Below, one piece after another: positions 1 to 9,577 of a stretch of 64,000 bases of DNA. The stretch spans positions 682,001 to 746,000 of the forward strand of contig CANLPZ010000001.1 of the NCBI GenBank assembly GCA_947493145.1, written 5' to 3'. Numbering within the stretch: the first letter of the stretch is position 1; every line of letters begins with the position of its first letter. The notes beneath the pieces are model-generated. The model saw only the letters and a program-made list of their open reading frames with translations, did not search any database and was not told the DNA's origin. Both the position numbers and the translations under genes were made by a program. This stretch comes from an uncultured Paracoccaceae bacterium (GTDB lineage: Bacteria; Pseudomonadota; Alphaproteobacteria; Rhodobacterales; Rhodobacteraceae).

Positions 1-485
1 CCTTTGACCCAACATTGGATTGGGCACGCGTCGCCGAAATTCGCAAAAAATGGGAAGGCAAATTGATCATCAAAGGTATTTTGGATGTCGATGATGCACG
101 CGAATGCGTGAAAGTCGGCGCCGATGCCTTGATCGTGTCCAACCACGGCGGTCGCCAGTTGGACGGCGCATTGTCATCCATCAAGATGCTTGAACCAATC
201 GCAGATGCAGTTGGCGACAAAATCGAAGTCCATATCGACGGTGGCATTCGATCTGGGCAGGACGTTTTGAAATGTCTCAGCCTCGGGGCAAAGGGCACCT
301 ATATCGGTCGCGCCTTTGTGTACGGGCTTGGCGCAATGGGCGAAGCTGGCGTGACCAAAGCGCTGGAGGTCATTGGAAAGGAACTGGACCTGACAATGGC
401 GTTTTGTGGTCATCGCAACGTGAACACATTGGACAAATCCGTCCTTTTGGTCCCACGAAATTTCTCTGGTGATTGGGCTAACTGA
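1..485 (+). CDS. lldD: FMN-dependent L-lactate dehydrogenase, C-terminal part
   Basis: Partial gene: the reading frame is already open at base 3 and runs to a stop at 485, so the N-terminal half lies outside the window. The visible part is the C-terminal half of an FMN alpha-hydroxy-acid dehydrogenase TIM barrel. It holds the catalytic histidine/arginine motif SNHGGRQLD, the flavin-phosphate motif DGGIRSGQDV, and a following GRAFVYG. In this family the enzyme oxidises L-lactate to pyruvate at the membrane and passes electrons to the respiratory chain. The closing residues (GHRNVNTLDKSVL) fit LldD better than glycolate oxidase, but another 2-hydroxy acid cannot be excluded. Confidence 0.88.
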   Translation, partial: FDPTLDWARVAEIRKKWEGKLIIKGILDVDDARECVKVGADALIVSNHGGRQLDGALSSIKMLEPIADAVGDKIEVHIDGGIRSGQDVLKCLSLGAKGTYIGRAFVYGLGAMGEAGVTKALEVIGKELDLTMAFCGHRNVNTLDKSVLLVPRNFSGDWAN

Positions 486-522
486 ACAAAACGGGTGACG
501 CTTATGGCGTCACCCCATTCAC

Positions 523-1653
523 TTATACGCGCCGCAATGCGCGGACCAAGGGATAAAGCCCCAAAAGCCAAATCGCGACAACAGAAAACGCCACGCGCAA
601 TCCGAACCCTTCGGACACCAGCCCCATCAACATTGGCGCGATTAAGAACCCCGAAAACCCCATGACGGCTGACTTCGAAATCACCTCGGTTCGCATCGCG
701 GGACGGGCTTTCTTACCAACTATCGCCAAGCCGATTGGGCCAATCACAGACACGCCAAGACCCAAAATCCCAAACCCCGTATATGCAACAATCGGGTCAG
801 GTGCCACGGCAGCCATCAAGATACCAAAGATACATATCGCCCCTGCGACCTTGAGCACCCGATATTCATCAAACCTTTCGGTGATAATTTGCCCCGAAAA
901 CCGACCAATGGCCATTGTAATACCCAACATCGCGGGCCCTAATGCGCCCTCGGCGGCGCCCCCGTGCAGCGTACGCTCAATATGAATCGCCGACCAGCTT
1001 TCAACCGTGGCTTCCGTCATAAAGGCCACAAGTACAACACCACCGCCAAACAAGACCACCCGCCAAGGAAAGTCGCCGCGCGCAGCTGGGCTGCCATCAC
1101 GTGGTTCGATTTCCATCCACATGGTCATGGTCAAGAACACCGTCACCACCCCCATGCCAGCAAAAACAGCAACGGGTGCCAGACCTGCCTCACGCGCGGC
1201 CCCCGTCACCAATGCGCCGATGACATAGCCAACAGAAAACACACCGTGATTGGCATTCATAAGTGTCCGACCGGTTCGTGCCTCAAGCTCTGACACCCGA
1301 GCATTCATATAAACGTCGACCAACCCAGATCCGACACCAACAAGAATCAATGCCGGAACAAAGGTCCAAGGCGACATCGACAATCCCGGTAACAAAAATG
1401 CAGCCGCAAAAACCAAACACCCCACCTGCATGCCACGCGGTCCCAAACGCTGTTCTAAAACAGGCGCCAGCCACATTGCGGATATCAAACCAAATGCTGA
1501 ACCGAGCATAAGCGTGCCGAACAAGGCATCGCTCGCGCCGATATTATCCTTTAAAACAGGGACAAACGCTGCATAACACCCCCAAAATAGGCCGATCACC
1601 ATAAAGGCTGCAGCGGGTTGTCGTGACGTCCTGATAGCGCTAACTACACTCAT
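523..1653 (-). CDS. MFS transporter, YbjJ-like
   Basis: A 376-residue hydrophobic protein with about 12 predicted membrane segments in two six-helix halves, split by a short hydrophilic loop near residues 180-198 (EIEPRDGSPAARGDFPW). The Gly-rich helices and the conserved NANHGVFSVGY stretch near residue 135 resemble the YbjJ/fucose-permease-like branch of the major facilitator superfamily. The substrate cannot be told from sequence. The gene is transcribed away from rplY and converges on the lactate dehydrogenase gene with 37 bases between them. It probably has its own promoter in the 150-base gap before rplY. Confidence 0.85.
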   Translation of the reverse strand: MSVVSAIRTSRQPAAAFMVIGLFWGCYAAFVPVLKDNIGASDALFGTLMLGSAFGLISAMWLAPVLEQRLGPRGMQVGCLVFAAAFLLPGLSMSPWTFVPALILVGVGSGLVDVYMNARVSELEARTGRTLMNANHGVFSVGYVIGALVTGAAREAGLAPVAVFAGMGVVTVFLTMTMWMEIEPRDGSPAARGDFPWRVVLFGGGVVLVAFMTEATVESWSAIHIERTLHGGAAEGALGPAMLGITMAIGRFSGQIITERFDEYRVLKVAGAICIFGILMAAVAPDPIVAYTGFGILGLGVSVIGPIGLAIVGKKARPAMRTEVISKSAVMGFSGFLIAPMLMGLVSEGFGLRVAFSVVAIWLLGLYPLVRALRRV

Positions 1654-1753
1654 GTCGAACCTCGTTACACGCTCTACGACTTAACGCAATCAAAACCTGC
1701 GTTTAAATACCCTTTCCAAACTCATGATTCCGGTCTATACGCACGCCACCACA

Positions 1754-1786
1754 GGACCCGTACACCCTTGGAGGACGGGCCTTTTT
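1754..1786 (+). promoter_or_regulatory. terminator-like hairpin in the rplY leader
   Basis: GGACCCGT (1754-1761, A1756 bulged) can pair with ACGGGCC (1775-1781), and five T follow at 1782-1786. The hairpin ends about 20 bases before the rplY start and just upstream of its Shine-Dalgarno sequence. The neighbouring upstream gene runs the other way, so this does not end an upstream transcript. It could be an attenuator or autoregulatory leader for L25. The pairing is short and imperfect. Confidence 0.4.
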
Positions 1787-1805
1787 ACAATTTAGGAGAA
1801 GCACA

Positions 1806-2456
1806 ATGGCTGGTTCAATTCCAGATTTCCACGCTTCGGTACGCACGGGGACAGGCAAGGGGGCCGCTCGTCAGGCTCGCCGCGACGGCGACGTACCGGG
1901 TATCGTATACGGTGGCGGACAAGATCCCCTACCGATCAACATCCCATACAACAAGTTGTACAAACAGTTGAAAGAAGGTCGTTTCTTGTCAACATTGTTC
2001 AACCTAAAAGTCGAAGGCCAAGAAGACGTACGCGTCATCTGCCGTGGCGTTCAGCGTCATGTTGTTAAAGATCTTCCAACACACGTTGACTTCATGCGCC
2101 TAAAGCGGACGTCACGCGTGTCACTCTTTATCCCTGTTGAGTTCATCAACGAAGACACAAGCAAAGGTCTAAAGCGCGGCGGCGTTTTGACAGTTGTACG
2201 TCCCGAGGTTGAATTGAACGTTACTGCAGGTGAAATTCCAGAAAGCATCACAGTTGATCTGGCTGACCTAGATGTTGGTGACGTTGTCAACATTTCTGAC
2301 GTGACACTTCCCGAAGGTGCAAAGCCGACGATCGATCGTGATTTCGTAATCGCAAATATCTCTGCGCCATCTAGCCTGAAGTCTGCGGACGATGGTGAAA
2401 GCGACGATAGCGAAGCAGCTGAAGGCGAAGCAGCTGCTGAGGGCGGCGAAGAGTAA
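1806..2456 (+). CDS. rplY: 50S ribosomal protein L25/general stress protein Ctc
   Basis: A 216-residue member of the long L25/TL5/Ctc family, which binds 5S rRNA on the large ribosomal subunit. Residues 1 to about 95 form the L25 RNA-binding domain. Residues from about 100 to 190 are the TL5-type beta domain ([16 protein letters not shown], then [12 protein letters not shown]). A strongly acidic tail follows from about residue 192 ([15 protein letters not shown]). The ATG at 1806 follows TTAGGAGAAGCACA, a good ribosome binding site. A clear terminator lies after the stop, and pth follows downstream, as in many alphaproteobacteria. Confidence 0.96.
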   Translation: MAGSIPDFHASVRTGTGKGAARQARRDGDVPGIVYGGGQDPLPINIPYNKLYKQLKEGRFLSTLFNLKVEGQEDVRVICRGVQRHVVKDLPTHVDFMRLKRTSRVSLFIPVEFINEDTSKGLKRGGVLTVVRPEVELNVTAGEIPESITVDLADLDVGDVVNISDVTLPEGAKPTIDRDFVIANISAPSSLKSADDGESDDSEAAEGEAAAEGGEE

Positions 2457-2482
2457 ATCTCTCCCCCTAAACGGTTTCTAAA

Positions 2483-2507
2483 GGGCTCCCATTTGGGGGC
2501 CCTTTTT
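2483..2507 (+). terminator. intrinsic terminator after rplY
   Basis: GGGCTCCC (2483-2490), a four-base loop ATTT, then GGGGGCCC (2495-2502) form an eight-pair stem with one G-T pair. Five T follow. The stem lies 26 bases past the rplY stop. Confidence 0.85.
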
Positions 2508-2636
2508 GATTGGGTCAATCATGACACACCAATATTGACGCCCTGCCCCACCTCACATCTTCCAAATGGCTTAAATATCCCCGCCGGAGGCATCTGCCCT
2601 ATCGACGTTACGACAGCTTGGGTTTATTTAGGCGGT

Positions 2637-3326
2637 ATGAAACTATTTGTTGGTCTTGGAAATCCTGGCGCAAAATATGCGCAGAACCGTCATAATATTG
2701 GGTTTATGGCGCTAGATCGCATTGCAGAAGATCATGGTTTTTCGCCTTGGCGGAATAAGTTTCAAGGCTTGGTTGCCGATGGCAAACTTGGTGGCGAAAA
2801 AATCGCTTTGCTGAAACCCGAAACCTTTATGAATAATTCAGGGCAATCCGTTGGTGAGGCAATGCGGTTTTTCAAACTCGACAGCACCGATGTCACCGTC
2901 TTTCACGATGAAATTGACCTTGCACCTGCGAAATTACGGGTGAAAGCCGGCGGCGGACATGCGGGGCACAATGGTTTGCGATCCATTCACCAACATATTG
3001 GCCCGCATTACGATCGCATTCGCATGGGCGTCGGCCATCCGGGACGGAAAGAAGCCGTTCCAGGCTATGTGTTGCGTGACTTTGCGAAAGCTGAGGCAGA
3101 ATGGCTCGACGATATGTTGCGCGGCATCTCGGACGGTGCGGTCGAATTGGCAATGGGTGACAGTGGACGGTTCATGAATGCGGTGGCGTTGCGTGTCGCA
3201 CCACCACGATCATCCAAATCAACACCAAAACCAAAACCACCAGCCCCGAAACAGGATAAAGCTGTTGCGTCCCCCGAAAAGGATTCACGCAGCCCTTTGC
3301 AAAAACTCGCGGATAAATTCCGTTAG
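2637..3326 (+). CDS. pth: Peptidyl-tRNA hydrolase
   Basis: Cytoplasmic esterase that releases tRNA from peptidyl-tRNA dropped by stalled ribosomes. From the ATG at 2637 the protein has 229 residues and starts with the family motif GLGNPGAKYAQNRHN, which carries the catalytic His19. HDEIDL (Asp91), GGHAGHNGLRSI and RMGVGHPG follow. A longer open frame reaches back to 2493 but crosses the rplY terminator and adds no conserved residues, so it is rejected. The last 40 or so residues are a Pro/Lys-rich extension beyond the canonical domain, common in alphaproteobacterial Pth. Confidence 0.96.
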   Translation: MKLFVGLGNPGAKYAQNRHNIGFMALDRIAEDHGFSPWRNKFQGLVADGKLGGEKIALLKPETFMNNSGQSVGEAMRFFKLDSTDVTVFHDEIDLAPAKLRVKAGGGHAGHNGLRSIHQHIGPHYDRIRMGVGHPGRKEAVPGYVLRDFAKAEAEWLDDMLRGISDGAVELAMGDSGRFMNAVALRVAPPRSSKSTPKPKPPAPKQDKAVASPEKDSRSPLQKLADKFR

Positions 3327-3383
3327 GTCACACTTGCTGGTTGCAGCGCGCCTATGGTCAGCTCACTAAAACGGGAGGGTTAC

Positions 3384-4547
3384 ATGCGCAAAGCATTTAA
3401 ATTTGTTGGTCTTGGATTGCTTGGTTTGGTCATGATTGGCGGAGGTCTCGCTATCTTCAACCAAGAAAAAATCGCGCGTTTAATGGCGGTCAACTCCCTA
3501 TTTTCAGAAGATAAAATCGTACAGAATTTTTCAAACATGGATGCCGCATTTTTATCGACAACGATGTCGCGTGGGGACGGTCCGGTATCTGACTTGGCGA
3601 AAGGCACCGCGATTGACTTGTGGCCCGAGGTTCAAACTTGGGTCGCGGAACGCCATGTAACTTCCCTATTGATCGCGAAGTCCAACCAAATCGTGTTCGA
3701 AGACTATTACCAAGACACCCAAGACACGGACCGACGGATTTCGTGGTCCGTGGCCAAGTCCTTTCTATCCGCACTTATGGGTATATTGGTCGCCGACGGA
3801 ACAATTGCGTCAATTGACGATCCTGTCACGGTTTATGCGCCCTCTCTCAAAGGTAGCGCGTATGACGGCGCAACAATCAAAAACGTTTTACAGATGTCAT
3901 CTGGCGTGACCTTCGATGAGGACTATCTGGACCCCAAATCTGACATCAACAAGATGGGTCGCGTTCTAGCGCTTGGTGGATCAATGGATGGATTCACAGA
4001 GGATCTGACCGATACCTTCACCAAAGCGGGAACCGACTGGCAATATGTGTCCATCGATACACATGTGCTGGGTATGGTGATCCGTGGGGCAACGGGGCGC
4101 AGTATCGCCGATTTATTGGGGGAAAAAATCATTGCGCCTTTGGGGTTAGAAGCTGATCCCTATTATCTGACCGACGGATATAGCACGGCTTTTGTTCTGG
4201 GGGGCTTGAACCTTCGGACCCGTGATTACATGCGGTTTGGCTTGATGATCGCAAATGGTGGCGAATGGAACGGATCACAAATTGTACCCGCAGATTGGAT
4301 CGAAAACAGTACAAAACCAAGTGCGCCAACCGATGAAAACGCCATTGGGTATGGGTATCAATGGTGGGTTCCATGGGGCAGCACGGGGCGCGAATTCATG
4401 GCGCGCGGTGTCTATGGGCAATATATCTATTTTGATCTGGACCGTGATGTTGTGATTGCGACCACGGCCGCAGACCGCCAATTTCGTGAAAACGGTGTTA
4501 GCCGTCAAAACGTTGACATCTTCCGCTTGATTGCGCGAAACCTCTAG
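3384..4547 (+). CDS. Membrane-anchored serine hydrolase, beta-lactamase/class C PBP family
   Basis: From the ATG at 3384 (ribosome site GGGAGG five bases upstream) the protein has 387 residues. Residues 5-26 form a hydrophobic N-terminal anchor, so the rest should lie in the periplasm. The catalytic SxxK motif is Ser122-Val-Ala-Lys125 (SWSVAKSFLSALMG). A Tyr-centred second motif is seen as WQYVSIDTH, and the C-terminal part has GYGYQWWVP. Members of this Pfam beta-lactamase group include esterases and D-peptidases, so true beta-lactamase activity should not be assumed. It lies 57 bases after pth and 14 bases before the DUF2237 gene. Confidence 0.85.
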   Translation: MRKAFKFVGLGLLGLVMIGGGLAIFNQEKIARLMAVNSLFSEDKIVQNFSNMDAAFLSTTMSRGDGPVSDLAKGTAIDLWPEVQTWVAERHVTSLLIAKSNQIVFEDYYQDTQDTDRRISWSVAKSFLSALMGILVADGTIASIDDPVTVYAPSLKGSAYDGATIKNVLQMSSGVTFDEDYLDPKSDINKMGRVLALGGSMDGFTEDLTDTFTKAGTDWQYVSIDTHVLGMVIRGATGRSIADLLGEKIIAPLGLEADPYYLTDGYSTAFVLGGLNLRTRDYMRFGLMIANGGEWNGSQIVPADWIENSTKPSAPTDENAIGYGYQWWVPWGSTGREFMARGVYGQYIYFDLDRDVVIATTAADRQFRENGVSRQNVDIFRLIARNL

Positions 4548-4561
4548 GCCACTTTGTCCGT

Positions 4562-4936
4562 ATGCAAAAAGACCCATCCTTGAACGTTTTCGGCGATCCG
4601 CTGATCCCCTGCTCTGTCGCTCCGATGACCGGATATTTCCGTGACGGGCACTGTAACACCTGCGCCCAAGACAGCGGTAGCCATACGGTATGCGCCGTAA
4701 TGACCGATGAATTTTTGGCTTTGTCGAAGTATCTGGGGAATGATCTAAGCACCCCACGGCCCGAATTTGGGTTTTCTGGGTTAAACGCCGGTGATCAATG
4801 GTGCCTTTGTGCCGCGCGTTTTCTTCAAGCCCACGAAGAAGGCGCCGCACCCAAAGTTCAATTGGCTGCGACCCATATCAAAGCTCTTGAAATTGTGCCG
4901 TTGGATATCCTGAAACAAAACGCGGTTACGGCTTAG
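4562..4936 (+). CDS. DUF2237 family protein
   Basis: A small 124-residue protein matching the DUF2237 family from end to end: [47 protein letters not shown] and [12 protein letters not shown]. Several conserved cysteines (CNTC, CLC) suggest metal or redox chemistry, but no function is established for the family. It starts 14 bases after the serine hydrolase and may share its transcript. No strong ribosome site precedes the ATG. The stop overlaps the 3' end of the convergent trpB by four bases. Confidence 0.85.
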   Translation: MQKDPSLNVFGDPLIPCSVAPMTGYFRDGHCNTCAQDSGSHTVCAVMTDEFLALSKYLGNDLSTPRPEFGFSGLNAGDQWCLCAARFLQAHEEGAAPKVQLAATHIKALEIVPLDILKQNAVTA

Positions 4937-6180
4937 TCAGCGGTCCGACCTTCGGTATCTGACATGTCAAAACCGAGGTATTTCGCGACGGTAAAGATGT
5001 CTTTGTCACCACGCCCACACATGTTCATACAAATAATGTGATCTTTGGGCAGCTTCGGCGCAATTTTCATCACGTGCGCAAGCGCGTGTGATGGCTCAAG
5101 CGCAGGAATGATGCCTTCCGCCGAACAACACAATTGGAACGCTTCCAGCGCCTCTTTATCGGTAATTGCCACATATTCAGCACGGCCAATGTCGTTCAGC
5201 CATGCATGCTCTGGCCCGATGCCTGGGTAATCCAAACCTGCTGAAATGGAAAAACCTTCCAGAATTTGGCCATCGTCGTCTTGCAATAAATATGTGCGAT
5301 TGCCGTGCAATACGCCAGGACGTCCACCGGTCAAAGACGCACAATGTTCCATTTTTTGGTTCACGCCTTTACCGCCAGCTTCGACACCAATGATGTTGAC
5401 CTCTTTGTCGTCCAAGAACGGGAAAAACAGCCCCATTGCATTTGACCCACCACCAATTGCAGCGATGATTGTGTCTGGCAGGCGCCCTTCGGCGGCCATC
5501 ATCTGTTCTTTGGCTTCTTTCCCGATAATCGATTGGAAATCGCGGACCATTGCGGGATACGGGTGCGGGCCTGCGACGGTTCCGATGCAGTAAAATGTGT
5601 CCTCGACATTGGTGACCCAATCGCGCAAGGCGTCGTTCATCGCGTCTTTCAACGTACCACGACCGGATGTCACCGGAACCACTTCGGCCCCAAGCAAACG
5701 CATGCGGAACACGTTTGGCGCCTGTCGTTGCACGTCATGTGCACCCATATAGACGACGCATTTCAATCCGAACTTGGCACAAACAGTGGCCGTTGCCACA
5801 CCATGTTGCCCCGCGCCGGTTTCGGCAATGATACGGGTTTTTCCCATGCGACGGGCCAGAATGATTTGCCCCAAAACATTGTTGATTTTATGAGCGCCCG
5901 TGTGGTTCAGCTCGTCCCGTTTCATGTAAACCTTGGCGCCGCCAAGTTCCTCTGTCAGGCGCTCCGCATAGTAAAGCGGCGATGGGCGACCAACGTAGTT
6001 CGTCCACAAATCATCCATTTCCGCCCAAAAGCTGTCGTCGGTTTTGGCCTTTTCATATTCGGCTTCCAAGTCAAGGATCAGCGGCATCAATGTTTCCGAA
6101 ACGAACCGTCCGCCGAAATCACCGAAGCGACCGTTTTCATCTGGTCCTGTCATGAAAGAGTTAAACAGATCGTTTGCCAT
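4933..6180 (-). CDS. trpB: Tryptophan synthase beta chain
   Basis: A 415-residue PLP enzyme that joins indole with L-serine in the last step of tryptophan synthesis, acting in an alpha2-beta2 complex with TrpA. The PLP lysine is Lys98 in [10 protein letters not shown]. The phosphate-binding loop GGGSNAMG and the family motif AGRKEG-equivalent region (GVEAGGKG) are present. Full length. It lies 74 bases downstream of trpF on the same strand. trpA is not in the window, so the trp genes are split here, as is usual in Rhodobacteraceae. Confidence 0.97.
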   Translation of the reverse strand: MANDLFNSFMTGPDENGRFGDFGGRFVSETLMPLILDLEAEYEKAKTDDSFWAEMDDLWTNYVGRPSPLYYAERLTEELGGAKVYMKRDELNHTGAHKINNVLGQIILARRMGKTRIIAETGAGQHGVATATVCAKFGLKCVVYMGAHDVQRQAPNVFRMRLLGAEVVPVTSGRGTLKDAMNDALRDWVTNVEDTFYCIGTVAGPHPYPAMVRDFQSIIGKEAKEQMMAAEGRLPDTIIAAIGGGSNAMGLFFPFLDDKEVNIIGVEAGGKGVNQKMEHCASLTGGRPGVLHGNRTYLLQDDDGQILEGFSISAGLDYPGIGPEHAWLNDIGRAEYVAITDKEALEAFQLCCSAEGIIPALEPSHALAHVMKIAPKLPKDHIICMNMCGRGDKDIFTVAKYLGFDMSDTEGRTAD

Positions 6181-6254
6181 GGTCGCCGTGCCCTAAAAAA
6201 TTCCGTCATGAATTGATATGGTGCAAGACCAGAGATTTCCAGCGCTTTTGATAC

Positions 6255-6902
6255 TTATTCAGCGTGTGCTGCGGAAATAAACTGGGAAATTAGCGCGGGA
6301 TCTTTAACCCCGGCGGAACTTTCGACGCCGGATGAAACATCAACTTGCATTGCGCCCGTGCGATGGATCGCTTCGGCGACGTTATGCGGTGTCAATCCAC
6401 CCGCCAACATCCATGGTTTTGTCCAATATTTGCGACCCGCCAAAAGTGTCCAATCAAACGCCAAACCATTGCCACCGGGCAAATCCGCACCTTTCGGCGG
6501 CTTGGCATCGACCAACAATTGATCAGCAACAGTGGAATAGTCGTCAATCGCGGCAAGGTCGGTCTCATCGGATACGCCCACAGCCTTCATAACTGGCAAA
6601 CCATAGCGCGCTCGAACCTCGCTTACGCGTTCGGGCGTTTCAGAACCATGCAATTGCAACATATCCAAGGGCACCGTTTCCGTCAGTATATCAAGCATGG
6701 CATTGTCGGCGTTGACGACCAAAGCCACCTTTGCCACGCCAACAGGAACCTGAGTGGCCAAAGCCGCCGCGTCAGCGACAGAAACATTTCGGGGCGACTT
6801 AGGGAAAAAAACAAATCCCACATACCCTGCCCCCGCGCGTGCGGCCACATCAATATGCGACGGGTCTGTTAGACCACATATTTTCACTCTAGGTTTTGTC
6901 AT
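6255..6902 (-). CDS. trpF: Phosphoribosylanthranilate isomerase
   Basis: A 215-residue TIM-barrel enzyme of tryptophan synthesis that converts N-(5-phosphoribosyl)anthranilate to the carboxyphenylamino-deoxyribulose phosphate. The catalytic cysteine sits in the N-terminal VKICGLTDP (Cys9). The catalytic aspartate lies in the C-terminal [14 protein letters not shown], which is the family signature. It starts 23 bases after lapA and precedes trpB, making a likely ihfB-lapA-trpF-trpB transcript. Confidence 0.96.
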   Translation of the reverse strand: MTKPRVKICGLTDPSHIDVAARAGAGYVGFVFFPKSPRNVSVADAAALATQVPVGVAKVALVVNADNAMLDILTETVPLDMLQLHGSETPERVSEVRARYGLPVMKAVGVSDETDLAAIDDYSTVADQLLVDAKPPKGADLPGGNGLAFDWTLLAGRKYWTKPWMLAGGLTPHNVAEAIHRTGAMQVDVSSGVESSAGVKDPALISQFISAAHAE

Positions 6903-6925
6903 TGAGGCGCTTTGTGTCGCGGCGC

Positions 6926-7270
6926 TTAATCTTCGATCAGCGCAAGAACTTCATCTTTGCCTTCGTGCTTTTCACCACGCAGGCGCGTGACTTCGCGCTC
7001 AAGCTTGGACACCGTTTTCTTTGTGCGGTTTGCCTCAGCGCGGATTTTATGTTCGCGCAGCCATTCCCAAATAAAACCGATCAACAATCCCGCAATCAAT
7101 CCGCCAAAAATCACGATGAACAACGGCAAATCGATCTGCGGTGAAACGCCTAATAAACCCGCAAAGTCATCTGGCAACGCTTTAAGCGTTACGTCTTGAC
7201 TGTTGGCCAATGCGACCGTCACCAAACAGATGGCTAACGCCGCTAAAAATGCATAACGAATATACCGCAT
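6926..7270 (-). CDS. lapA: LapA family inner-membrane protein (DUF1049)
   Basis: A 114-residue protein with two membrane helices (about residues 4-24 and 46-68) and a charged coiled-coil tail ([20 protein letters not shown] and onward). This is the layout of LapA/YciS proteins, which in Escherichia coli work with LapB in controlling lipopolysaccharide assembly. In alphaproteobacteria a small LapA gene commonly sits between ihfB and trpF, as here. Function in this organism is inferred from the family only. Confidence 0.8.
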   Translation of the reverse strand: MRYIRYAFLAALAICLVTVALANSQDVTLKALPDDFAGLLGVSPQIDLPLFIVIFGGLIAGLLIGFIWEWLREHKIRAEANRTKKTVSKLEREVTRLRGEKHEGKDEVLALIED

Positions 7271-7285
7271 GGAATACTTTCTGAC

Positions 7286-7567
7286 TTACTTACCGTTTAG
7301 ACGGTCACGTAGCAATTTTCCGGTCTTAAAGAAAGGGACGTGTTTTTCATCGACCTGAACCGAATCTCCGGTGCGCGGGTTTCGACCAACACGCGCGTCA
7401 CGTTTTTTTACAGAAAACGCCCCGAACCCGCGAAGTTCAACCCGATCCCCCGATGAAAGCGCATCAACGATCTCGTCGAATATTGTCCCCACGATGCGTT
7501 CGACATCGCGCTGATACAAATGTGGATTTTCATCAGCGATTTTTTGAACCAGCTCAGAACGGATCAT
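7286..7567 (-). CDS. ihfB: Integration host factor subunit beta
   Basis: A 93-residue HU/IHF-family DNA-bending protein. [11 protein letters not shown] is the conserved beta-arm tip with the intercalating proline. The N-terminus [26 protein letters not shown] and the sequence [13 protein letters not shown] identify the IHF beta branch rather than HU. It lies after rpsA on the same strand, with a 270-base gap and a terminator between, so it probably has its own promoter. lapA follows after 15 bases. Confidence 0.95.
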   Translation of the reverse strand: MIRSELVQKIADENPHLYQRDVERIVGTIFDEIVDALSSGDRVELRGFGAFSVKKRDARVGRNPRTGDSVQVDEKHVPFFKTGKLLRDRLNGK

Positions 7568-7842
7568 GTGACTTCCCCCCGGAAATATATGGCTTGCGCG
7601 GTTTTTCCCGCGTCATCACCAAAGACTATAGACCGGAACCGCAATTCGCCCAAGAGCGTTGATCCCATTAACAGGTCTGTTTTTTCCTTATATTCGGCAT
7701 GTTTGGCGGATTTTTCATCATTTCTTGAGACTTCGCCAAGTCAATACACACGAATTACACGGAACGCTGAAATCTGTGACGAACGATTCGCGGCATTGTC
7801 ATGATCGTTTCGCCAGCCAGAAAATTCCTACGTGACCAAAGA

Positions 7843-7871
7843 AAAAGCCCCGCAACAAAGGCGGGGCTTTT
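7843..7871 (-). terminator. intrinsic terminator after rpsA
   Basis: AAAAGCCCCGC (7843-7853) and GCGGGGCTTTT (7861-7871) are perfect complements around a seven-base loop. A T-run follows on the minus strand. It lies 27 bases beyond the rpsA stop. Confidence 0.9.
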
Positions 7872-7897
7872 CCAAATTCAACTCGCAAAAAGAACGA

Positions 7898-9577
7898 TTA
7901 TTCGTCGCCTTTAAGTGCTGCACCAAGGATATCACCCAATGAGGCACCAGAGTCTGATGAACCGTACTGTTCAACAGCTTCTTTTTCTTCTGCAATTTCA
8001 CGTGCTTTGATCGAAACACCCAATTTGCGTGTTTTCGCGTCAACGTTCGTGACACGAACGTCAACTTTATCACCAACGCCGAAACGCTCTGGACGCTGTT
8101 CTGCACGGTCGCGTGACAAGTCTGAACGACGGATGAATGCTTTCATACCTTCGTATTCAACTTCGATGCCACCGTCTTCGATTGACGTTACTTCGACAGT
8201 CACGATTGAGCCGCGTTTCACGCCGCCAACAGCTTCTGCGAACTTATCGCCTTCAAGTCCTTTAACAGACAGGCTGATACGCTCTTTTTCGATGTCAACT
8301 TCAGAAACAATCGCACGAACGCTGTCGCCCTTACGGTAATCGCCGATCACGTCTTCGCCACGGCCTTCCCATGTTAGGTCAGACAAGTGAACCATACCGT
8401 CGATGTCGCCTTCTAGGCCGATGAACAAGCCGAATTCAGTGATGTTTTTCACTTCGCCTTCGACTTCAGAGTTCACAGGGAAGTTCTCTGCGAACACTTC
8501 CCATGGGTTGCGCATAGTCTGTTTCAGACCAAGAGAAACACGACGCTTTTCGCTGTCGATTTCCAGAACCATCACTTCTACTTCTTGAGATGTAGAAACG
8601 ATTTTGCCTGGGTGTACGTTTTTCTTTGTCCAAGACATTTCGGAAACGTGAACAAGACCTTCGACACCGGCTTCAAGCTCAACAAACGCACCGTAGTCTG
8701 TGATGTTGGTTACACGACCAGTGTGCACAGATTCCAATGGGTATTTGCCCGCAACGATGGACCAAGGATCCTCTTGCAACTGCTTCATACCCAATGAGAT
8801 ACGGTGAGTTTCTTTGTTGATCTTGATGACCTGAACCTTAACAGTCTCGCCGATTGTCAAGATTTCAGATGGGTGGTTCACACGGCGCCATGCCATATCT
8901 GTGACGTGCAACAAGCCGTCAACGCCGCCCAAGTCAACGAATGCACCGTATTCAGTGATGTTCTTAACAACACCTTCAACGCTGTCGCCTTCGGCCAATT
9001 GACCGATAACTTCTGCGCGCTGTTCTGCACGTGATTCCTCAAGGATCGCACGACGAGAAACAACGATGTTGCCACGACGACGGTCCATTTTAAGGATTTG
9101 GAATGGTTGCTTTAGACCCATCAATGCTGATGCGTCGCGAACCGGACGGACGTCAACTTGTGAGCCCGGCAAGAACGCGACCGCGCCGCCAAGGTCCACA
9201 GTAAAGCCGCCTTTGACGCGACCAAAGATTGCGCCGTCGACGCGCTCTTCGTCTGCGTATGCTTTTTCCAGACGGTCCCATGCTTCTTCGCGACGGGCCA
9301 TTTCACGAGAAATAACCGCTTCGCCTTTTGCGTTCTCAACTTGACGCAAGAACACTTCGACGTTGTCACCAACGTTAAGTTCTGGGGCTTCACCTGGATT
9401 TGCGAATTCTTTAAGATCAACGCGGCCTTCCATTTTGTAGCCGACGTCGATGATGGCTTGGCCAGCTTCGATTGAGATGACTTTGCCTTTTACAACAGAC
9501 CCTTCGTTGGGTGTGTCGATTTCGAAGCTTTCGTTCAGAAGGGCTTCGAACTCCTCCATAGATGCGTTTTGAGCCAT
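7898..9577 (-). CDS. rpsA: 30S ribosomal protein S1
   Basis: A 559-residue protein made of six S1/OB-fold RNA-binding repeats. Recurrent motifs such as ITEYGAFVDLGGVDGLLHVTD, ITDYGAFVELEAGVEGLVHVSE and ITEFGLFIGLEGDIDGMVHLSD are clear. S1 binds mRNA on the small subunit and helps initiation on structured or weak-SD messages. The ATG at 9577 follows GTAAAGGAACC, a good ribosome site. The usual alphaproteobacterial neighbour cmk is upstream but separated by an oppositely oriented GNAT gene. Confidence 0.97.
   Translation of the reverse strand: MAQNASMEEFEALLNESFEIDTPNEGSVVKGKVISIEAGQAIIDVGYKMEGRVDLKEFANPGEAPELNVGDNVEVFLRQVENAKGEAVISREMARREEAWDRLEKAYADEERVDGAIFGRVKGGFTVDLGGAVAFLPGSQVDVRPVRDASALMGLKQPFQILKMDRRRGNIVVSRRAILEESRAEQRAEVIGQLAEGDSVEGVVKNITEYGAFVDLGGVDGLLHVTDMAWRRVNHPSEILTIGETVKVQVIKINKETHRISLGMKQLQEDPWSIVAGKYPLESVHTGRVTNITDYGAFVELEAGVEGLVHVSEMSWTKKNVHPGKIVSTSQEVEVMVLEIDSEKRRVSLGLKQTMRNPWEVFAENFPVNSEVEGEVKNITEFGLFIGLEGDIDGMVHLSDLTWEGRGEDVIGDYRKGDSVRAIVSEVDIEKERISLSVKGLEGDKFAEAVGGVKRGSIVTVEVTSIEDGGIEVEYEGMKAFIRRSDLSRDRAEQRPERFGVGDKVDVRVTNVDAKTRKLGVSIKAREIAEEKEAVEQYGSSDSGASLGDILGAALKGDE

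Noticed and set aside
2493-2636. Extension of pth upstream
   Set aside because: It starts within the rplY terminator and adds 48 unconserved residues before the canonical MKLFVGLGNPG start.
4275-4850. 191-codon minus-strand open frame spanning the serine hydrolase and DUF2237 genes
   Set aside because: It is antisense to two recognised genes and its Arg/Ser/His-rich product has no motif.
7898-9577. Several open frames opposite rpsA on the plus strand
   Set aside because: They mirror the codon bias of rpsA, have no ribosome sites or family motifs, and are typical shadows of a long coding gene.
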